A stretch of 64,000 nucleotides of DNA, taken from contig CAMVID010000002.1 in assembly GCA_947167445.1 (NCBI GenBank), positions 124,001-188,000 of the forward strand, given 5' to 3'. Source of the stretch: G11 sp947167445. GTDB taxonomy: Bacteria; Bacillota; Clostridia; Lachnospirales; Lachnospiraceae. Both the position numbers and the translations under genes were made by a program. The notes under the pieces were generated by a model, which worked only from the letters and a program-made list of their open reading frames with translations, was not told the DNA's origin and searched no databases. This document shows, piece after piece, positions 9,270 through 18,200 of the stretch; the first letter of the stretch is position 1, and every line of letters begins with the position of its first letter.

Positions 9270-9908
9270 ATGCAAGATTACAAGAAAATTGACTATGCTA
9301 CCAACAAGGATGTGGTCTTAAGATATGTTCCGGGACATTTCATCACTCCTTATTCACACGTTAACTACTACATGGATCTGACCGACATGAAAGCCCGTCA
9401 GCGTGAAGCAAGAGCAACCGGTGAGGAGCTTGCACAGCAGTACATGGTAACGGACATTGTGGATACGGTTCTTTGTCTTGATAACATGGAAGTTATCGGT
9501 GCATATCTGGCAAATAAGCTTACGAAAGCAGGGGTTCATTCCCTTAATGCGCACCAGACAATTTACATTGCAACTCCCGAGTATGATTCTGCAGGACAGA
9601 TTGTATTCAGAGAGAACAGCAAGCATATGATTAAGGGCAAAAAGGTTGTGCTCCTTCTGGCATCCATTTCAACAGGCGGAACAGTAACCAAGGCTATCAA
9701 CACAGTTAACTACTACGGTGGTGAAATCGTTGGTATCTCAGCTATATTCTCAGCTGCAACAAAGGTTATGGATATTCCTATTTATCACCTTTACAGCCCT
9801 GCTGATTTACCGGACTATTTCAAGTACAAACCTGAAGAGTGTCCCATGTGTAAAGCAGGTCAGCCTGTGGATGCACTTTGTAACGGTTTCGGATACTCCA
9901 TCGTTTAA
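9270..9908 (+). CDS. Phosphoribosyltransferase-like protein
   Basis: This 212-residue protein resembles type I phosphoribosyltransferases such as orotate phosphoribosyltransferase: a central LCLDNMEVIGAYLA helix region, a KKVVLLLASISTGGTVTKA segment at the position of the PRPP-binding loop, then GGEIVGISAIF. In canonical enzymes the loop has two acidic residues before the Ser/Thr-Gly-Gly turn; here that pair is replaced by Ala-Ser, so PRPP binding may differ. A CPMCKAG near the C-terminus gives a CxxC pair. It starts at ATG with an AGGGGG site and has its own promoter and terminator. It may be a nucleotide-binding regulator rather than an enzyme. Confidence 0.65.
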   Translation: MQDYKKIDYATNKDVVLRYVPGHFITPYSHVNYYMDLTDMKARQREARATGEELAQQYMVTDIVDTVLCLDNMEVIGAYLANKLTKAGVHSLNAHQTIYIATPEYDSAGQIVFRENSKHMIKGKKVVLLLASISTGGTVTKAINTVNYYGGEIVGISAIFSAATKVMDIPIYHLYSPADLPDYFKYKPEECPMCKAGQPVDALCNGFGYSIV

Positions 9909-9921
9909 GATTTTTGAACAC

Positions 9922-9950
9922 AAAAGCGTGGATTATTTCCACGCTTTTTT
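9922..9950 (+). terminator. Rho-independent terminator
   Basis: AAAGCGTGGA (9923-9932) pairs with TCCACGCTTT (9938-9947), and the T run extends to 9950. Confidence 0.9.
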
Positions 9951-9951
9951 A

Positions 9952-9980
9952 TTGCTTATTAGGGCGAAAAGAAGTAAAAT
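9952..9980 (+). promoter_or_regulatory. Sigma-70-type promoter
   Basis: TTGCTT (9952-9957), 17 bases, TAAAAT (9975-9980). It is placed 31 bases before the antiporter start. Confidence 0.6.
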
Positions 9981-10010
9981 TAAGGATATTACTCAGGGGG
10001 AATATTATTA

Positions 10011-11468
10011 ATGGTCAAGTACCTTTATCCGGACTACCCGGAAGTGTCATCTCCGGTAGCCATGATAATTATTTCCATATCGCTGATGCTGTTTCTGGGT
10101 TTTCTGATGACCCGACTGACAAAGAAACTGCGACTTCCAAACGTAACCGCCTATATAGTGACGGGTATACTTATAGGGCCCTTCTGCCTTAATATGATAC
10201 CCGACAGAGTAGTGGCAGGCATGGACTTTTTGCCTGATATTGCTCTCGCTTTTATTGCCTTTTCCACAGGTGAATTCTTTAAGCTTTCAACTCTTAAGAA
10301 GAACGGATTAAAGGTTGTTGTAATCACCATACTTGAGGCTCTTACGGCTTCTGTACTGGTATTTATTCTCACTTATTTCATTCTTGGATTAAACCTTCCC
10401 TTCTCAATTGTGCTGGCGGCTCTTGCTTCAGCTACAGCCCCTGCATCCACTGTTATGACCATAAGGCAGACCAAGGCAAAGGGTGATTTTGTAGAGACCC
10501 TTTTGCAGGTGGTTGCTCTTGACGATATAGTTGGCCTTGTTGCCTATAGCATTGCCATTTCCGTTGCGGTTTCATCCATTTCCGGAAAGGCTTTCTCGGC
10601 TTCAAGCATAATTAAGCCGATTCTTATTAATATAGGGATTATGGCTCTCGGAGGACTTTTCGGATTTTTCCTTAAAGCCCTTATTTTCCAGAAAAGATCC
10701 AAGGATAACAGGCTTATTATTTCCATAGCTCTTATATTCGCATTCTGCGGTGTCTGTGCAATGCTTGGGGTATCGCCCCTGCTTGGATGTATGTCCATGA
10801 GTACCGTTTATGTGAATCTTACGGATGATGACAAGCTCTTTAAGCAGCTTAACTACTTTTCGCCGCCCCTTTTACTTTTGTTCTTTGTAAGATCCGGCGT
10901 TTCCTTTGATCTGGATTCCCTGGTTCATGCCTCGGGAGCAGTGGGAGCGACGCCTTTATTGGTAATCGGAGTTTTGTACTTTGTTGTAAGAATTGTGGGT
11001 AAGTACGCAGGAGCCTTCGTTGGATGCGCCCTGGCAGGGAAGAATAAGAAAGTCAGAGATTACCTTGGACTGGCTCTTATCCCCCAGGCGGGAGTTGCCA
11101 TCGGTCTTGCGGCCCTGGGTGCCAGAACCCTTGGAGGAGAAACAGGTAATGCTTTGCAGACCATTATTCTTGCTTCCAGTGTACTTTACGAGCTTATAGG
11201 ACCTGCCTGTGGCAAGTTGTCTTTGTACCTGTCAGGCTCCTACTCCAAGAAGATTGAAGATATTGTGGAGGTTAAGGAAACGGATGAAAACGGCGTTCCC
11301 AAGACTTCACTTGAACTTTTGATAGAAAGAATCCAGGCAATTCAGGAAGAAATCCCGGAGCATGCGGTTTCGGAGGAAGAGCTGGCTTTTACCGCTGCTG
11401 CGGAGGAATATGACATGATGAGCCCCATCAGGACGCCTAATCGCAGGGGCTTAAGACATAGATTCTAA
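10011..11468 (+). CDS. Cation:proton antiporter (CPA2/Kef-like)
   Basis: This 485-residue integral membrane protein has about twelve hydrophobic segments between residues 15 and 415 and a charged cytoplasmic tail of about 65 residues. The segment LRLPNVTAYIVTGILIGP is typical of monovalent cation:proton antiporters of the CPA2 family. The ALDDIVGLVAYS motif near residue 170 has the paired Asp-Asp expected in the ion-binding site of Na+/H+ exchangers. No TrkA-N domain is fused. A GGGGG-type ribosome binding site precedes the ATG. An MgtC-family gene follows 15 bases later, so the two are cotranscribed; together they suggest ion and pH homeostasis. Confidence 0.85.
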   Translation: MVKYLYPDYPEVSSPVAMIIISISLMLFLGFLMTRLTKKLRLPNVTAYIVTGILIGPFCLNMIPDRVVAGMDFLPDIALAFIAFSTGEFFKLSTLKKNGLKVVVITILEALTASVLVFILTYFILGLNLPFSIVLAALASATAPASTVMTIRQTKAKGDFVETLLQVVALDDIVGLVAYSIAISVAVSSISGKAFSASSIIKPILINIGIMALGGLFGFFLKALIFQKRSKDNRLIISIALIFAFCGVCAMLGVSPLLGCMSMSTVYVNLTDDDKLFKQLNYFSPPLLLLFFVRSGVSFDLDSLVHASGAVGATPLLVIGVLYFVVRIVGKYAGAFVGCALAGKNKKVRDYLGLALIPQAGVAIGLAALGARTLGGETGNALQTIILASSVLYELIGPACGKLSLYLSGSYSKKIEDIVEVKETDENGVPKTSLELLIERIQAIQEEIPEHAVSEEELAFTAAAEEYDMMSPIRTPNRRGLRHRF

Positions 11469-11483
11469 GGAGGACAGTTTGAA

Positions 11484-12218
11484 ATGATGTTTTTAAATAT
11501 TGCCGATCCCATAGGTCAGGTACTTGGACATTGGGCAACTTCATTGACACTTGGCTCAGTTTTTTTAAGGGTATGTATTTCCCTGGTTTTTGCAGCAATT
11601 ATAGGCTGTGAAAGAGCAACCAAGAGACATTCCGCCGGTGTTCGTACATTTATGCTTGTGACCCTTGGGGCAACCATCGCAATGATAACGGATATCTTTA
11701 TCTGTGACCTTTACGGAACCCACATCTTCTTCCTTGCGGGAGCGGTTATAATTGCGGGAGCTACAGTCAGTGTAAACTGCGTGCTTTTCTCATCAAGGAA
11801 CCAGATTAAAGGTCTCACCACATCAGTGGCCCTTTGGACCTGCGGTGTTATCGGACTTGCCAGCGGTGCAGGATTCTACTCTGTAACCATCATCGGATTT
11901 GTGGCTTTGCTTTGCACCCTGAATCTTTTCCCTGCAATGGAAAGATACTTAAAGAACCGTTCCAACCACTTTGAGATTCACCTGGAACTTAAGAGCTCAA
12001 GCCATCTTCAGGACTTTGTTACAACCATCAGAAAACTTGGCGTAATCATTGATGATATCGAGCTTAACCCTGCATATGTGAACTCGGGTTTAAGCGTATA
12101 TTCCGTAGCTGTTTCTATCACCAGCGGAGAACTTAAGAAGTATAAGACTCATGAAGAAATAATTGAGGCTTTGGGTTCTCTTGATTATGTATATCACATT
12201 GAGGAGATGAGAGGATAG
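11484..12218 (+). CDS. MgtC/SapB family membrane protein
   Basis: This 244-residue protein has about four to five N-terminal membrane segments and the MgtC signature IGCERATKRHSAGVRTFMLV near residue 38, followed by a soluble C-terminal domain (about 160-244) of the size of the ACT-like domain found in longer MgtC proteins. MgtC proteins modulate the membrane potential or the F-type ATPase and respond to magnesium limitation in some bacteria; here the function is inferred only. An AGGAGGA site precedes it, it follows the antiporter closely, and a small gene starts one base after its stop. Confidence 0.85.
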   Translation: MMFLNIADPIGQVLGHWATSLTLGSVFLRVCISLVFAAIIGCERATKRHSAGVRTFMLVTLGATIAMITDIFICDLYGTHIFFLAGAVIIAGATVSVNCVLFSSRNQIKGLTTSVALWTCGVIGLASGAGFYSVTIIGFVALLCTLNLFPAMERYLKNRSNHFEIHLELKSSSHLQDFVTTIRKLGVIIDDIELNPAYVNSGLSVYSVAVSITSGELKKYKTHEEIIEALGSLDYVYHIEEMRG

Positions 12219-12219
12219 T

Positions 12220-12414
12220 ATGGAACCTCAGATTGTTGAGAAGGAAGGAAGATTCTATATAGAGTTTGCCGGGAAGGTTGTTGAGATATCTGCTGCTGAA
12301 GCATCAGCGCTGAAGACTCAGCCCGAGGCTATTTATGATGTTATAGTTTCACATACAAGAAAGTTCAACTTTAATACAGCTGAAGACTCCGGCGAGAATA
12401 TATTCAGTATGTAA
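12220..12414 (+). CDS. Small conserved-looking protein of unknown function
   Basis: This 64-residue ORF starts one base after the MgtC-family stop, with a GAGATGAGAGG stretch serving as ribosome binding site, so it is almost surely translated in the same operon. No membrane segment is present. The first 35 residues (IVEKEGRFYIEFAGKVVEIS) look like a small beta-hairpin-rich fold, and the C-terminal part is polar. I do not recognise a family. It ends just before a strong bidirectional terminator. Confidence 0.6.
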   Translation: MEPQIVEKEGRFYIEFAGKVVEISAAEASALKTQPEAIYDVIVSHTRKFNFNTAEDSGENIFSM

Positions 12415-12416
12415 AT

Positions 12417-12445
12417 AAATCCGAGCTCTTTGAGCTCGGATTTTT
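12417..12445. terminator. Bidirectional Rho-independent terminator
   Basis: AAATCCGAGCTC (12417-12428) pairs with GAGCTCGGATTT (12432-12443), loop TTT. A/T tails on both sides let it serve the convergent genes that end at 12414 and 12453. Confidence 0.9.
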
Positions 12446-12452
12446 GCTTGTC

Positions 12453-12911
12453 TTATTGTTCTCTGGCCTGTTTTACCAGGTCGTCTACGTTGTTTTGCTT
12501 GGGCTTGCATATGGAAGCTATCAAATCTTCCTCGGAAAGTTCCTCTGCAGGTGCACCTGTGTCGCCGCCTTCCGCCGCTAAGGCTTCATTTGCCATGGCA
12601 AAAACGTCATCTACGCTATTTTGCTTAGCATCCTGGAACTTGGCCATAATGCTTGCATAAAGGTCCTGATCCTCGGCACTTAAGCCTGCAGCATCAAGAT
12701 CGATTTCTTCCTCTCCGTCACCAAAGCCGCCTGCAGCACTTGCGGTTTCCTCGGCCGCACCGGCATCAAGCCCTGCCTCGGTTAGCACTTCTTCGGCAGC
12801 TGCTGCAAATTCCTCCTTTGTAGGAGACTGCTCCGGCTGGTTTCCCATCTGCATCTGGTATTCATACCATTTAATCAGAGTCTTGGTCCTTAGCCTATAG
12901 TCATCAAACAT
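12453..12911 (-). CDS. Acidic Ala/Glu-rich protein with a duplicated motif, function unknown
   Basis: This 152-residue protein has no signal peptide or membrane segment and is strongly acidic, rich in Ala, Glu, Asp and Gly. The first 25 residues (MFDDYRLRTKTLIKWYEYQM) are the only basic, aromatic part and could form a helix. Two C-terminal motifs are related: an IM-x-KFQDAKQNSVDDVFAMA segment and an IC-x-PKQNNVDDLVKQA segment, each starting with an A-S-I turn. Both look like short helical interaction motifs. A GAAAGGG ribosome binding site precedes the ATG and a well formed promoter lies upstream. I do not recognise the family; an adaptor or regulatory role is a guess. Confidence 0.7.
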   Translation of the reverse strand: MFDDYRLRTKTLIKWYEYQMQMGNQPEQSPTKEEFAAAAEEVLTEAGLDAGAAEETASAAGGFGDGEEEIDLDAAGLSAEDQDLYASIMAKFQDAKQNSVDDVFAMANEALAAEGGDTGAPAEELSEEDLIASICKPKQNNVDDLVKQAREQ

Positions 12912-12953
12912 ATTTTTTCCCTTTCAACACGCTTCTCCCCGCTTGGTTTCTTT

Positions 12954-12982
12954 ATTTTATCAGACAATACCCGGAATTGCAA
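12954..12982 (-). promoter_or_regulatory. Sigma-70-type promoter for the acidic-protein gene
   Basis: On the minus strand TTGCAA (12977-12982), 17 bases, TAAAAT (12954-12959), with TGA before the -10 (extended -10). Confidence 0.7.
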
Positions 12983-13109
12983 GAAAAATCCGCATAATGG
13001 CTTTTTGCTCGGTAGGGCCTGAGCGTTGGATGCTGACTTTGGCGGATAAATTTCCAGATTACGTCATTTTATCTGCCAAGATTAGATGAAAGGAAAAACT
13101 AATGGTTTC

Positions 13110-13138
13110 TTGTGAATCTTTAGCTTGCATGGTAAAAT
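13110..13138 (+). promoter_or_regulatory. Sigma-70-type promoter for the toxin-antitoxin pair
   Basis: TTGTGA (13110-13115), 17 bases, TAAAAT (13133-13138) with TGG before it. The rest of the gap 12912-13246 shows no gene that I can support. Confidence 0.6.
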
Positions 13139-13246
13139 TAACATATCTAGAACGATTCTGTTGTGTCTTTCAGAGAGAGTCTTTTATGGGGAGAGACGTT
13201 CTCGAAATAAATGAAGGGAGGAAGCTGTATGGTAGGAGGTTCAATT

Positions 13247-13402
13247 ATGGACAAAAATGTTACCACAGTTGAAGAATCAGAGTTATTCAGAGAATTGGAT
13301 AAGGGTATTGATGACATGGAAAATGGTCGAGTAACCCCGCATGAAGAATCCATGAGAATCTTGATGCAGCGTTACAATGAACACGTTCTACAGAATTCTT
13401 GA
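13247..13402 (+). CDS. Antitoxin-like small protein of a type II toxin-antitoxin pair
   Basis: A 51-residue acidic protein when started at ATG 13247, which has a TAGGAGGT site 6 bases upstream; ATGs at 13229 and 13211 are also possible (GGGAGG precedes 13229). Its sequence (ESELFRELDKGIDDMENGRV) resembles the short helical antitoxins paired with RelE/ParE toxins. It overlaps the toxin gene by 26 bases, the classic coupled arrangement. Inferred role: binds and neutralises the downstream toxin and represses the shared promoter. Confidence 0.75.
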   Translation: MDKNVTTVEESELFRELDKGIDDMENGRVTPHEESMRILMQRYNEHVLQNS

Positions 13403-13733
13403 AACTGATGAAGCTCTGAAAGATGTAAATCATATTGCTGTTGAAGCGTATGAGTATACGAAGGATATCAACTCAGGTATCTCATTTTTATCTTTTTATG
13501 ATGAACTTGTGAATTCACTGAAGACATTTCCATTTAAGTTCAGAGGAGTCAGTTTGGAGCATCGAGGATATGAGATTCATATCCGTCCATTCAGAAACTA
13601 TAATTTGTTCTTTGTGGTTGATTGGAGAAAGCAGGAAATAGTCATTCTGAGAGCCCTTTATCAGAAGCAGGATTGGGAAAGGATTCTTCGTTTGGACGAC
13701 GTATATCACTTCAGAGGAAGAGAAATGTCATAG
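13377..13733 (+). CDS. RelE/ParE family toxin
   Basis: This 118-residue basic protein has the RelE/ParE layout: an N-terminal helical hairpin (TDEALKDVNHIAVEAYEYT), a middle FPFKFRG stretch and C-terminal beta strands with YEIHIRPFRNYNLFFVVD and ILRALYQKQDWERIL. The arginine-rich RPFRNY and ILRALYQKQDW strands correspond to the active-site region of the superfamily, whose members either cleave mRNA on the ribosome or poison gyrase. Sequence alone does not say which. The gene overlaps the antitoxin by 26 bases and ends just before a hairpin terminator. Confidence 0.8.
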   Translation: MNTFYRILETDEALKDVNHIAVEAYEYTKDINSGISFLSFYDELVNSLKTFPFKFRGVSLEHRGYEIHIRPFRNYNLFFVVDWRKQEIVILRALYQKQDWERILRLDDVYHFRGREMS

Positions 13734-13736
13734 TAT

Positions 13737-13766
13737 TAAAGCCCTCGCTAGGAGGGCTTTATATTT
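13737..13766 (+). terminator. Hairpin terminator
   Basis: AAAGCCCTC (13738-13746) pairs with GAGGGCTTT (13752-13760). The T run is interrupted by A, so it is of moderate strength. Confidence 0.65.
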
Positions 13767-13774
13767 ACGTTTCA

Positions 13775-13803
13775 TTGACGCTCATTTCGCGTAATAGTAT
13801 AAT
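13775..13803 (+). promoter_or_regulatory. Strong sigma-70-type promoter
   Basis: TTGACG (13775-13780), exactly 17 bases, TATAAT (13798-13803). It drives the DUF4190 gene starting at 13841 and probably lgt. Confidence 0.8.
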
Positions 13804-13840
13804 TCAAATTGATTCACATCACTCGAGGGAGGTAGTAACA

Positions 13841-14341
13841 ATGGATAGCAATAACATGAACAATGAGAACATGACAAACACTGCAGGTACCGAGAATCAG
13901 GCGCCTAACCAGGGACAGTTCTCAAACCAGAATCAGTACAGCCAGAATCAGTACAGCCAGAACCAGTACGCTCAGAACAATCAGAACCAGTATTATCAGG
14001 TTCCCAATTATCCCGTGGTAGTTCCCGGAAAGAATAAAGCGGTAGCTTCATTGGTTCTCGGAATCCTTTCAATTGTTTTCATTTGGGGTGGATTCTCAGG
14101 CTTCGTATCATTGATTTTAAGTGTCATAGGTCTTATTCTTGCAAGCTCAGCTAAGAAAGACGGATTCGACGAAGGAATCAGAACAGCAGGTTTCGTAACA
14201 AGCCTTATCGGTTTGATTGGAGGTTTGCTTGCAGTTCTTGCTTGCGTTGCTTGTATCGGTGCTTTCGGCGCTGTAACAAGCTCCAGAGATTTTGAGAGAG
14301 CAGCTGATGAATTCTTCTACGATTTCTATGGCAGGTATTAA
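13841..14341 (+). CDS. DUF4190-type membrane protein with Asn/Gln-rich N-terminus
   Basis: This 166-residue protein has a 55-residue cytoplasmic N-terminus that is almost entirely polar and contains repeats of the type QNQYSQNQYSQNQYAQN. It is followed by two to three membrane segments with the KAVASLVLGILSIVF opening typical of DUF4190 proteins. I chose ATG 13841 because a GAGGGAGG site and a near-consensus promoter lie directly upstream; the frame stays open further 5' but runs through the preceding terminator. The C-terminal tail is short and aromatic (FFYDFYGRY). It overlaps the start region of lgt. Function unknown; low-complexity Q/N-Y tails often mediate self-association. Confidence 0.8.
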   Translation: MDSNNMNNENMTNTAGTENQAPNQGQFSNQNQYSQNQYSQNQYAQNNQNQYYQVPNYPVVVPGKNKAVASLVLGILSIVFIWGGFSGFVSLILSVIGLILASSAKKDGFDEGIRTAGFVTSLIGLIGGLLAVLACVACIGAFGAVTSSRDFERAADEFFYDFYGRY

Positions 14342-15077
14342 TATCCCGACATACGGATTATTAGGTGGGGCCGGGTTCTTTTGCGGATTAGTGTATCTTC
14401 TCCTTCGTTGCAGGGAGAAGATGCAGCGAGAGAACGCGGTCTATATCTATGTCTTTTCGGCGCTTTTCGCCATGCTTGGAGCTAAGATTCTGTACCTCAT
14501 TGTGGGTGCAAAGGACATAATTGCGGCCTACCAAATCACAACAAACTATCTGGGCCTTACCATTGAGCTTTTGAGAGGTGGCTTTGTGTTTTACGGAGGC
14601 CTTGTAGGCGCTCTCGTTGGCATAAATGTAATGACCAGGTATTATGGCCTTGTAAAAAACGACTATATCCCAATCCTGGTTCCATGTATCCCTCTTGTCC
14701 ATGCCTTTGGAAGGATTGGCTGTCATGTGGTCGGATGCTGCTACGGGGCGCCCACCCACTCCCATTTCTTTCAAGTAACTTATCAGAATTCTGTCTATGC
14801 GCCCAATAACGTGGCATTGGTGCCGGTTCAGCTAACGGAAGCAGTGATAGAGTTCATTCTTTTTATCGTTCTTTTAATTCTTGGGATAAAACTCAAAAAT
14901 AAGAGTCTTACTCTTCCTATCTACCTGATTGCTTATCCTGTTTGTCGCTTTATTTTGGAGTTCTTTAGAGGCGATGAAATACGCGGAATCTTTGCGGGCT
15001 TAAGTACCTCACAATGGATAAGCATAATGCTTGTTGTATACGCAATTTATGAGATAATTCGGAATAGAAAAAATTGA
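14307..15077 (+). CDS. lgt: Prolipoprotein diacylglyceryl transferase
   Basis: This ~256-residue membrane protein carries Lgt signatures: RGGFVFYGGLVGAL near residue 90, the HAFGRIGCHVVGCCYG segment near 135-150 (the Lgt signature region with its invariant Arg), and a C-terminal YPVCRFILEFFRGDE. It transfers diacylglycerol from phosphatidylglycerol to the lipobox cysteine of prelipoproteins; several such substrates are encoded in this window. The start is uncertain: ATG 14307 has a GAGAGAG site six bases upstream, ATG 14328 also fits, and both lie within the end of the DUF4190 gene, implying translational coupling. The C-G-C-C cysteine run is unusual but does not disturb the signature. Confidence 0.88.
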   Translation: MNSSTISMAGINIPTYGLLGGAGFFCGLVYLLLRCREKMQRENAVYIYVFSALFAMLGAKILYLIVGAKDIIAAYQITTNYLGLTIELLRGGFVFYGGLVGALVGINVMTRYYGLVKNDYIPILVPCIPLVHAFGRIGCHVVGCCYGAPTHSHFFQVTYQNSVYAPNNVALVPVQLTEAVIEFILFIVLLILGIKLKNKSLTLPIYLIAYPVCRFILEFFRGDEIRGIFAGLSTSQWISIMLVVYAIYEIIRNRKN

Positions 15078-15085
15078 TTGACAAT

Positions 15086-15145
15086 GGTCACATACTTATG
15101 TAAACCTGCGTGCTTCAAACGTTTCTGCGTGACCTTCATGTGACC
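15086..15145. repeat. Inverted repeat upstream of the giant surface-protein gene
   Basis: GGTCACAT (15086-15093) recurs inverted as ATGTGACC (15138-15145), centres 52 bases apart, about five helical turns. It sits 80-140 bases before the start codon and could be a looped operator pair. Confidence 0.4.
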
Positions 15146-15225
15146 GATTTTTGATACTATCATAATCGGTAAGTTGGGGTACTATTTTTCGAGTACCACA
15201 ATATATTGAAGGGAGATCTAGATTT

Positions 15226-18200
15226 ATGAAACAGGTTAAACAAAGACTTTTGTCCTTTTTGACGGCATTTCTAGTTGTTTTCACAACTGTATTTGGGAAT
15301 GCCTCTTTTGTTGTACGGGCAGAAGGAGAAGTAACGATTGCAGAGTGGTACTTTGCATCAGAGGCTGAGTTTAATGCGAATGCTACTAATGGAACCGGAA
15401 CAATATCCATGCCGGGCGCTTCTTACAAGAATATTAATGGAAGCGGACTTACAGCTGCGGGATGGGAAGACGGAGAACTTGGCGCATGGGATATAAATGT
15501 TGACGCGTCAAATTATGAGAACATTTCCATGCAGTTTAAAGCTAAGTCATCTCCAACAGGACCTGCTAATTTCAGGATTGAAGCAAGAACTAATGAATCA
15601 GACTGGACAACTGTTATCACATATTCTGTTACCACCAGTATGAAAATTTATAGCGCACAACTTCCTGCAGGTACGACGGAAATTCGTATAAGTCAGGTTG
15701 ACTTGACATCTTTAAAGAAGGTCACAGATGATGCGGGAAACGAAACAATTGAGCCTGTAAAAAGTGGTGGAACATCAACCATTAATAACATCGTCATCAA
15801 AGGGACACCCATCTCAGGCGGTTCTGAAGGTGGCGAAGAAGGTGGAAGTGGCGAATCAGGTGAGGAGAAGGAAACCTGTGCAGTTGTTAAAGCATCACCT
15901 TCAGCAGGGGAAGTAGAAAAGGGTGCAGCAGTATCTCTGTCTTGTGAGACTGAAGACGTTACAATTTACTATGATGATAATGGCGATAACAATTTCGAAA
16001 TGTACACATCGCCGATTCAGATAGACGCTGATATGACCATTAAGGCTTTCTCACAGAAGGAGGGCTTTAATGACAGTGAACCTGTTTCATTTACATATAC
16101 AGTAAAAGAAGAGATACCCGAAGAAATCAAGCCAGGAACCAAGCTTGATGAGGTCAAGGACGGGGATTCTTTTGTCGTTGTTTTTGGAGACAAAAACATT
16201 ATCTTAACATCTGATGTTTATGAAGATGGTAAAAAGAATAAGAAACTTGTCGGTGTTGAAGGAAAAATAGACGCAGAGAGCAAAGCCCTTTATGTTGAGA
16301 AAAGCAAGAATACTGAATCCCTTGTGGATAAAATCGTAACTTTTACCGCAAAAGAAGTTTCGGAGGGAATCTATGAGCTTACCGATTCAGAGGGCAAATT
16401 CCTTTCGACAACAGAAACCGGCGGAGCATTATTCTTCGTAGATACAAAGGATGATTACAGTGAGTGGAAGATTGAGAAGAAGGCGGATTCTGATTCTTTC
16501 TTCATTATAAACACCAAGGCTAAATATAAAGATAAAGAACAGCGAATTGAGTTTTATAACCAGTTTACTGCATATAGCTATCCTCAGAACAAGGGCAATG
16601 ATGCTTTTGAGTTGTTTCTTTACAGCGCCCCTGAAGTAAAAGAAGTTGAGGAGCAGACAGAAAAAGAGACTCCTAACGAAGCTAAGGAATTAGATAACCA
16701 TGACAGTGTAATCATGGTTATTAAGGACAAGGCTTTGGATACTTCTTTTGCGGGCAAGGAAGCCCAAAAGGGAGAAGATGGCAGCGTTTATGCTTCTGAC
16801 AGCGTGGTTTTAAGTGTTCAGAAGGCTGACGATGGCTATATTTTCAAGGACGAAGTGGCAGGAAAGTATCTTTCTGTAGTAGACGCTAAGCAGGGCCTTG
16901 TTTGGGTGGATGAAGTTGATGAGTTTTCCAAGTGGACAGTTGAGGCTCAGGAGAACGGCGGTTTTATCATAAAGAACAACAAGGCTGAATATACCAAGAA
17001 AAACAAAGATGGAACAGAGGTTAAGACAGCCCAGTACATTGAGTATTACAACAACAGTTTTACAACATATATTGCAGGAACAGGTGACGCATACCTTGTA
17101 AGATTCTACTATGCAGAGACAGCGCCTATTGATCCTAATGCCAAGGAGTATCCTGAGAATGGTTCTCTTGTAGCTTTGTATGGCAGCAACAAAGTCCTTT
17201 CTGCAACTGTAAGCGGAACAAGGCTTGCAGGAATAGATGCGCAGATAGCAGAGGACGGAAGTCTTGATGTGCCTGCAGGAGCAGTAGCATTCAGAGTATC
17301 TTATGATGACGAAAAGAAGTATTTTGCTCTGAAGGATGCCGTTACAGGAAAGTATTTGGCAACCTCTGCTGAAAGCCAGGATTTGCTTTTTGCGGATGAA
17401 CTCTCCGATTTATGCTATTGGAGAAGCGAAACCGCAGATGATGGTTACTATGTAATCAACAAGGCAGCCAAATACAATGAAAAAGAGCAGTATATTGAGG
17501 TTTATAATAACAACTTCACAACTTATAACTTTAATGAGAGCAAGAAGAACATTTATACTCTCAAGTTCTTCGAAACAACCCTTCCCGCAACCATAGACAC
17601 TGAAACTGTCCTTGGGGTTGCATCATGGGGCGGAAACGCAAACTATGATGAGGCACACATTTTTGAGGCCATTTACGGTGACAGTGTGGATGCTAACGAC
17701 ATGCTTGACAAATCCGCTGAGTTTTCTGCTGTTGTTGACGAAAATATTAGCAAACCTTATACATCAGCAAAGAGTAGTACTACAGGTTCAATAAATTATT
17801 ATATGGGAGCAACCGGCTTAAGTAATCCCAATACAGATTATATGCAGTTTAAGCTTCCATATGCAGGATACGGCGCGGGTCAGCTTTCATTCAGAATGAG
17901 AGCAAGCAATACAGCTCCCGGCTCATTCCAGTTAAAGTATTCTACAGATGGTGAAAACTTTAAGAACTTTACAACAGGCGACTATAGTTTTGCATACACA
18001 ATATACATTGATAAATCAACTCCAGTTGCTAAAGAAGGATACGGCGAGATTACTGATGGTATCGCAAAAACAAGCCTAGCGCCCACATACTACGTATCAT
18101 TTAATTTCGATATTCCGGATGATGCATCTGATAGCGATACTTTATATATTAGAATGATTCCCGGTAAGCTGAGCGCGAAGGGCGATAAGGCGCCCGAAAA

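Noticed and set aside
12430..12660. Ser-rich 76-residue ORF on the plus strand
   Set aside because: It is the complement of the acidic Ala/Glu-rich gene on the minus strand, which has a promoter and ribosome binding site.
13622..13840. 5' extension of the DUF4190 frame
   Set aside because: It overlaps the toxin gene, its terminator and the promoter at 13775; the ribosome binding site supports ATG 13841.
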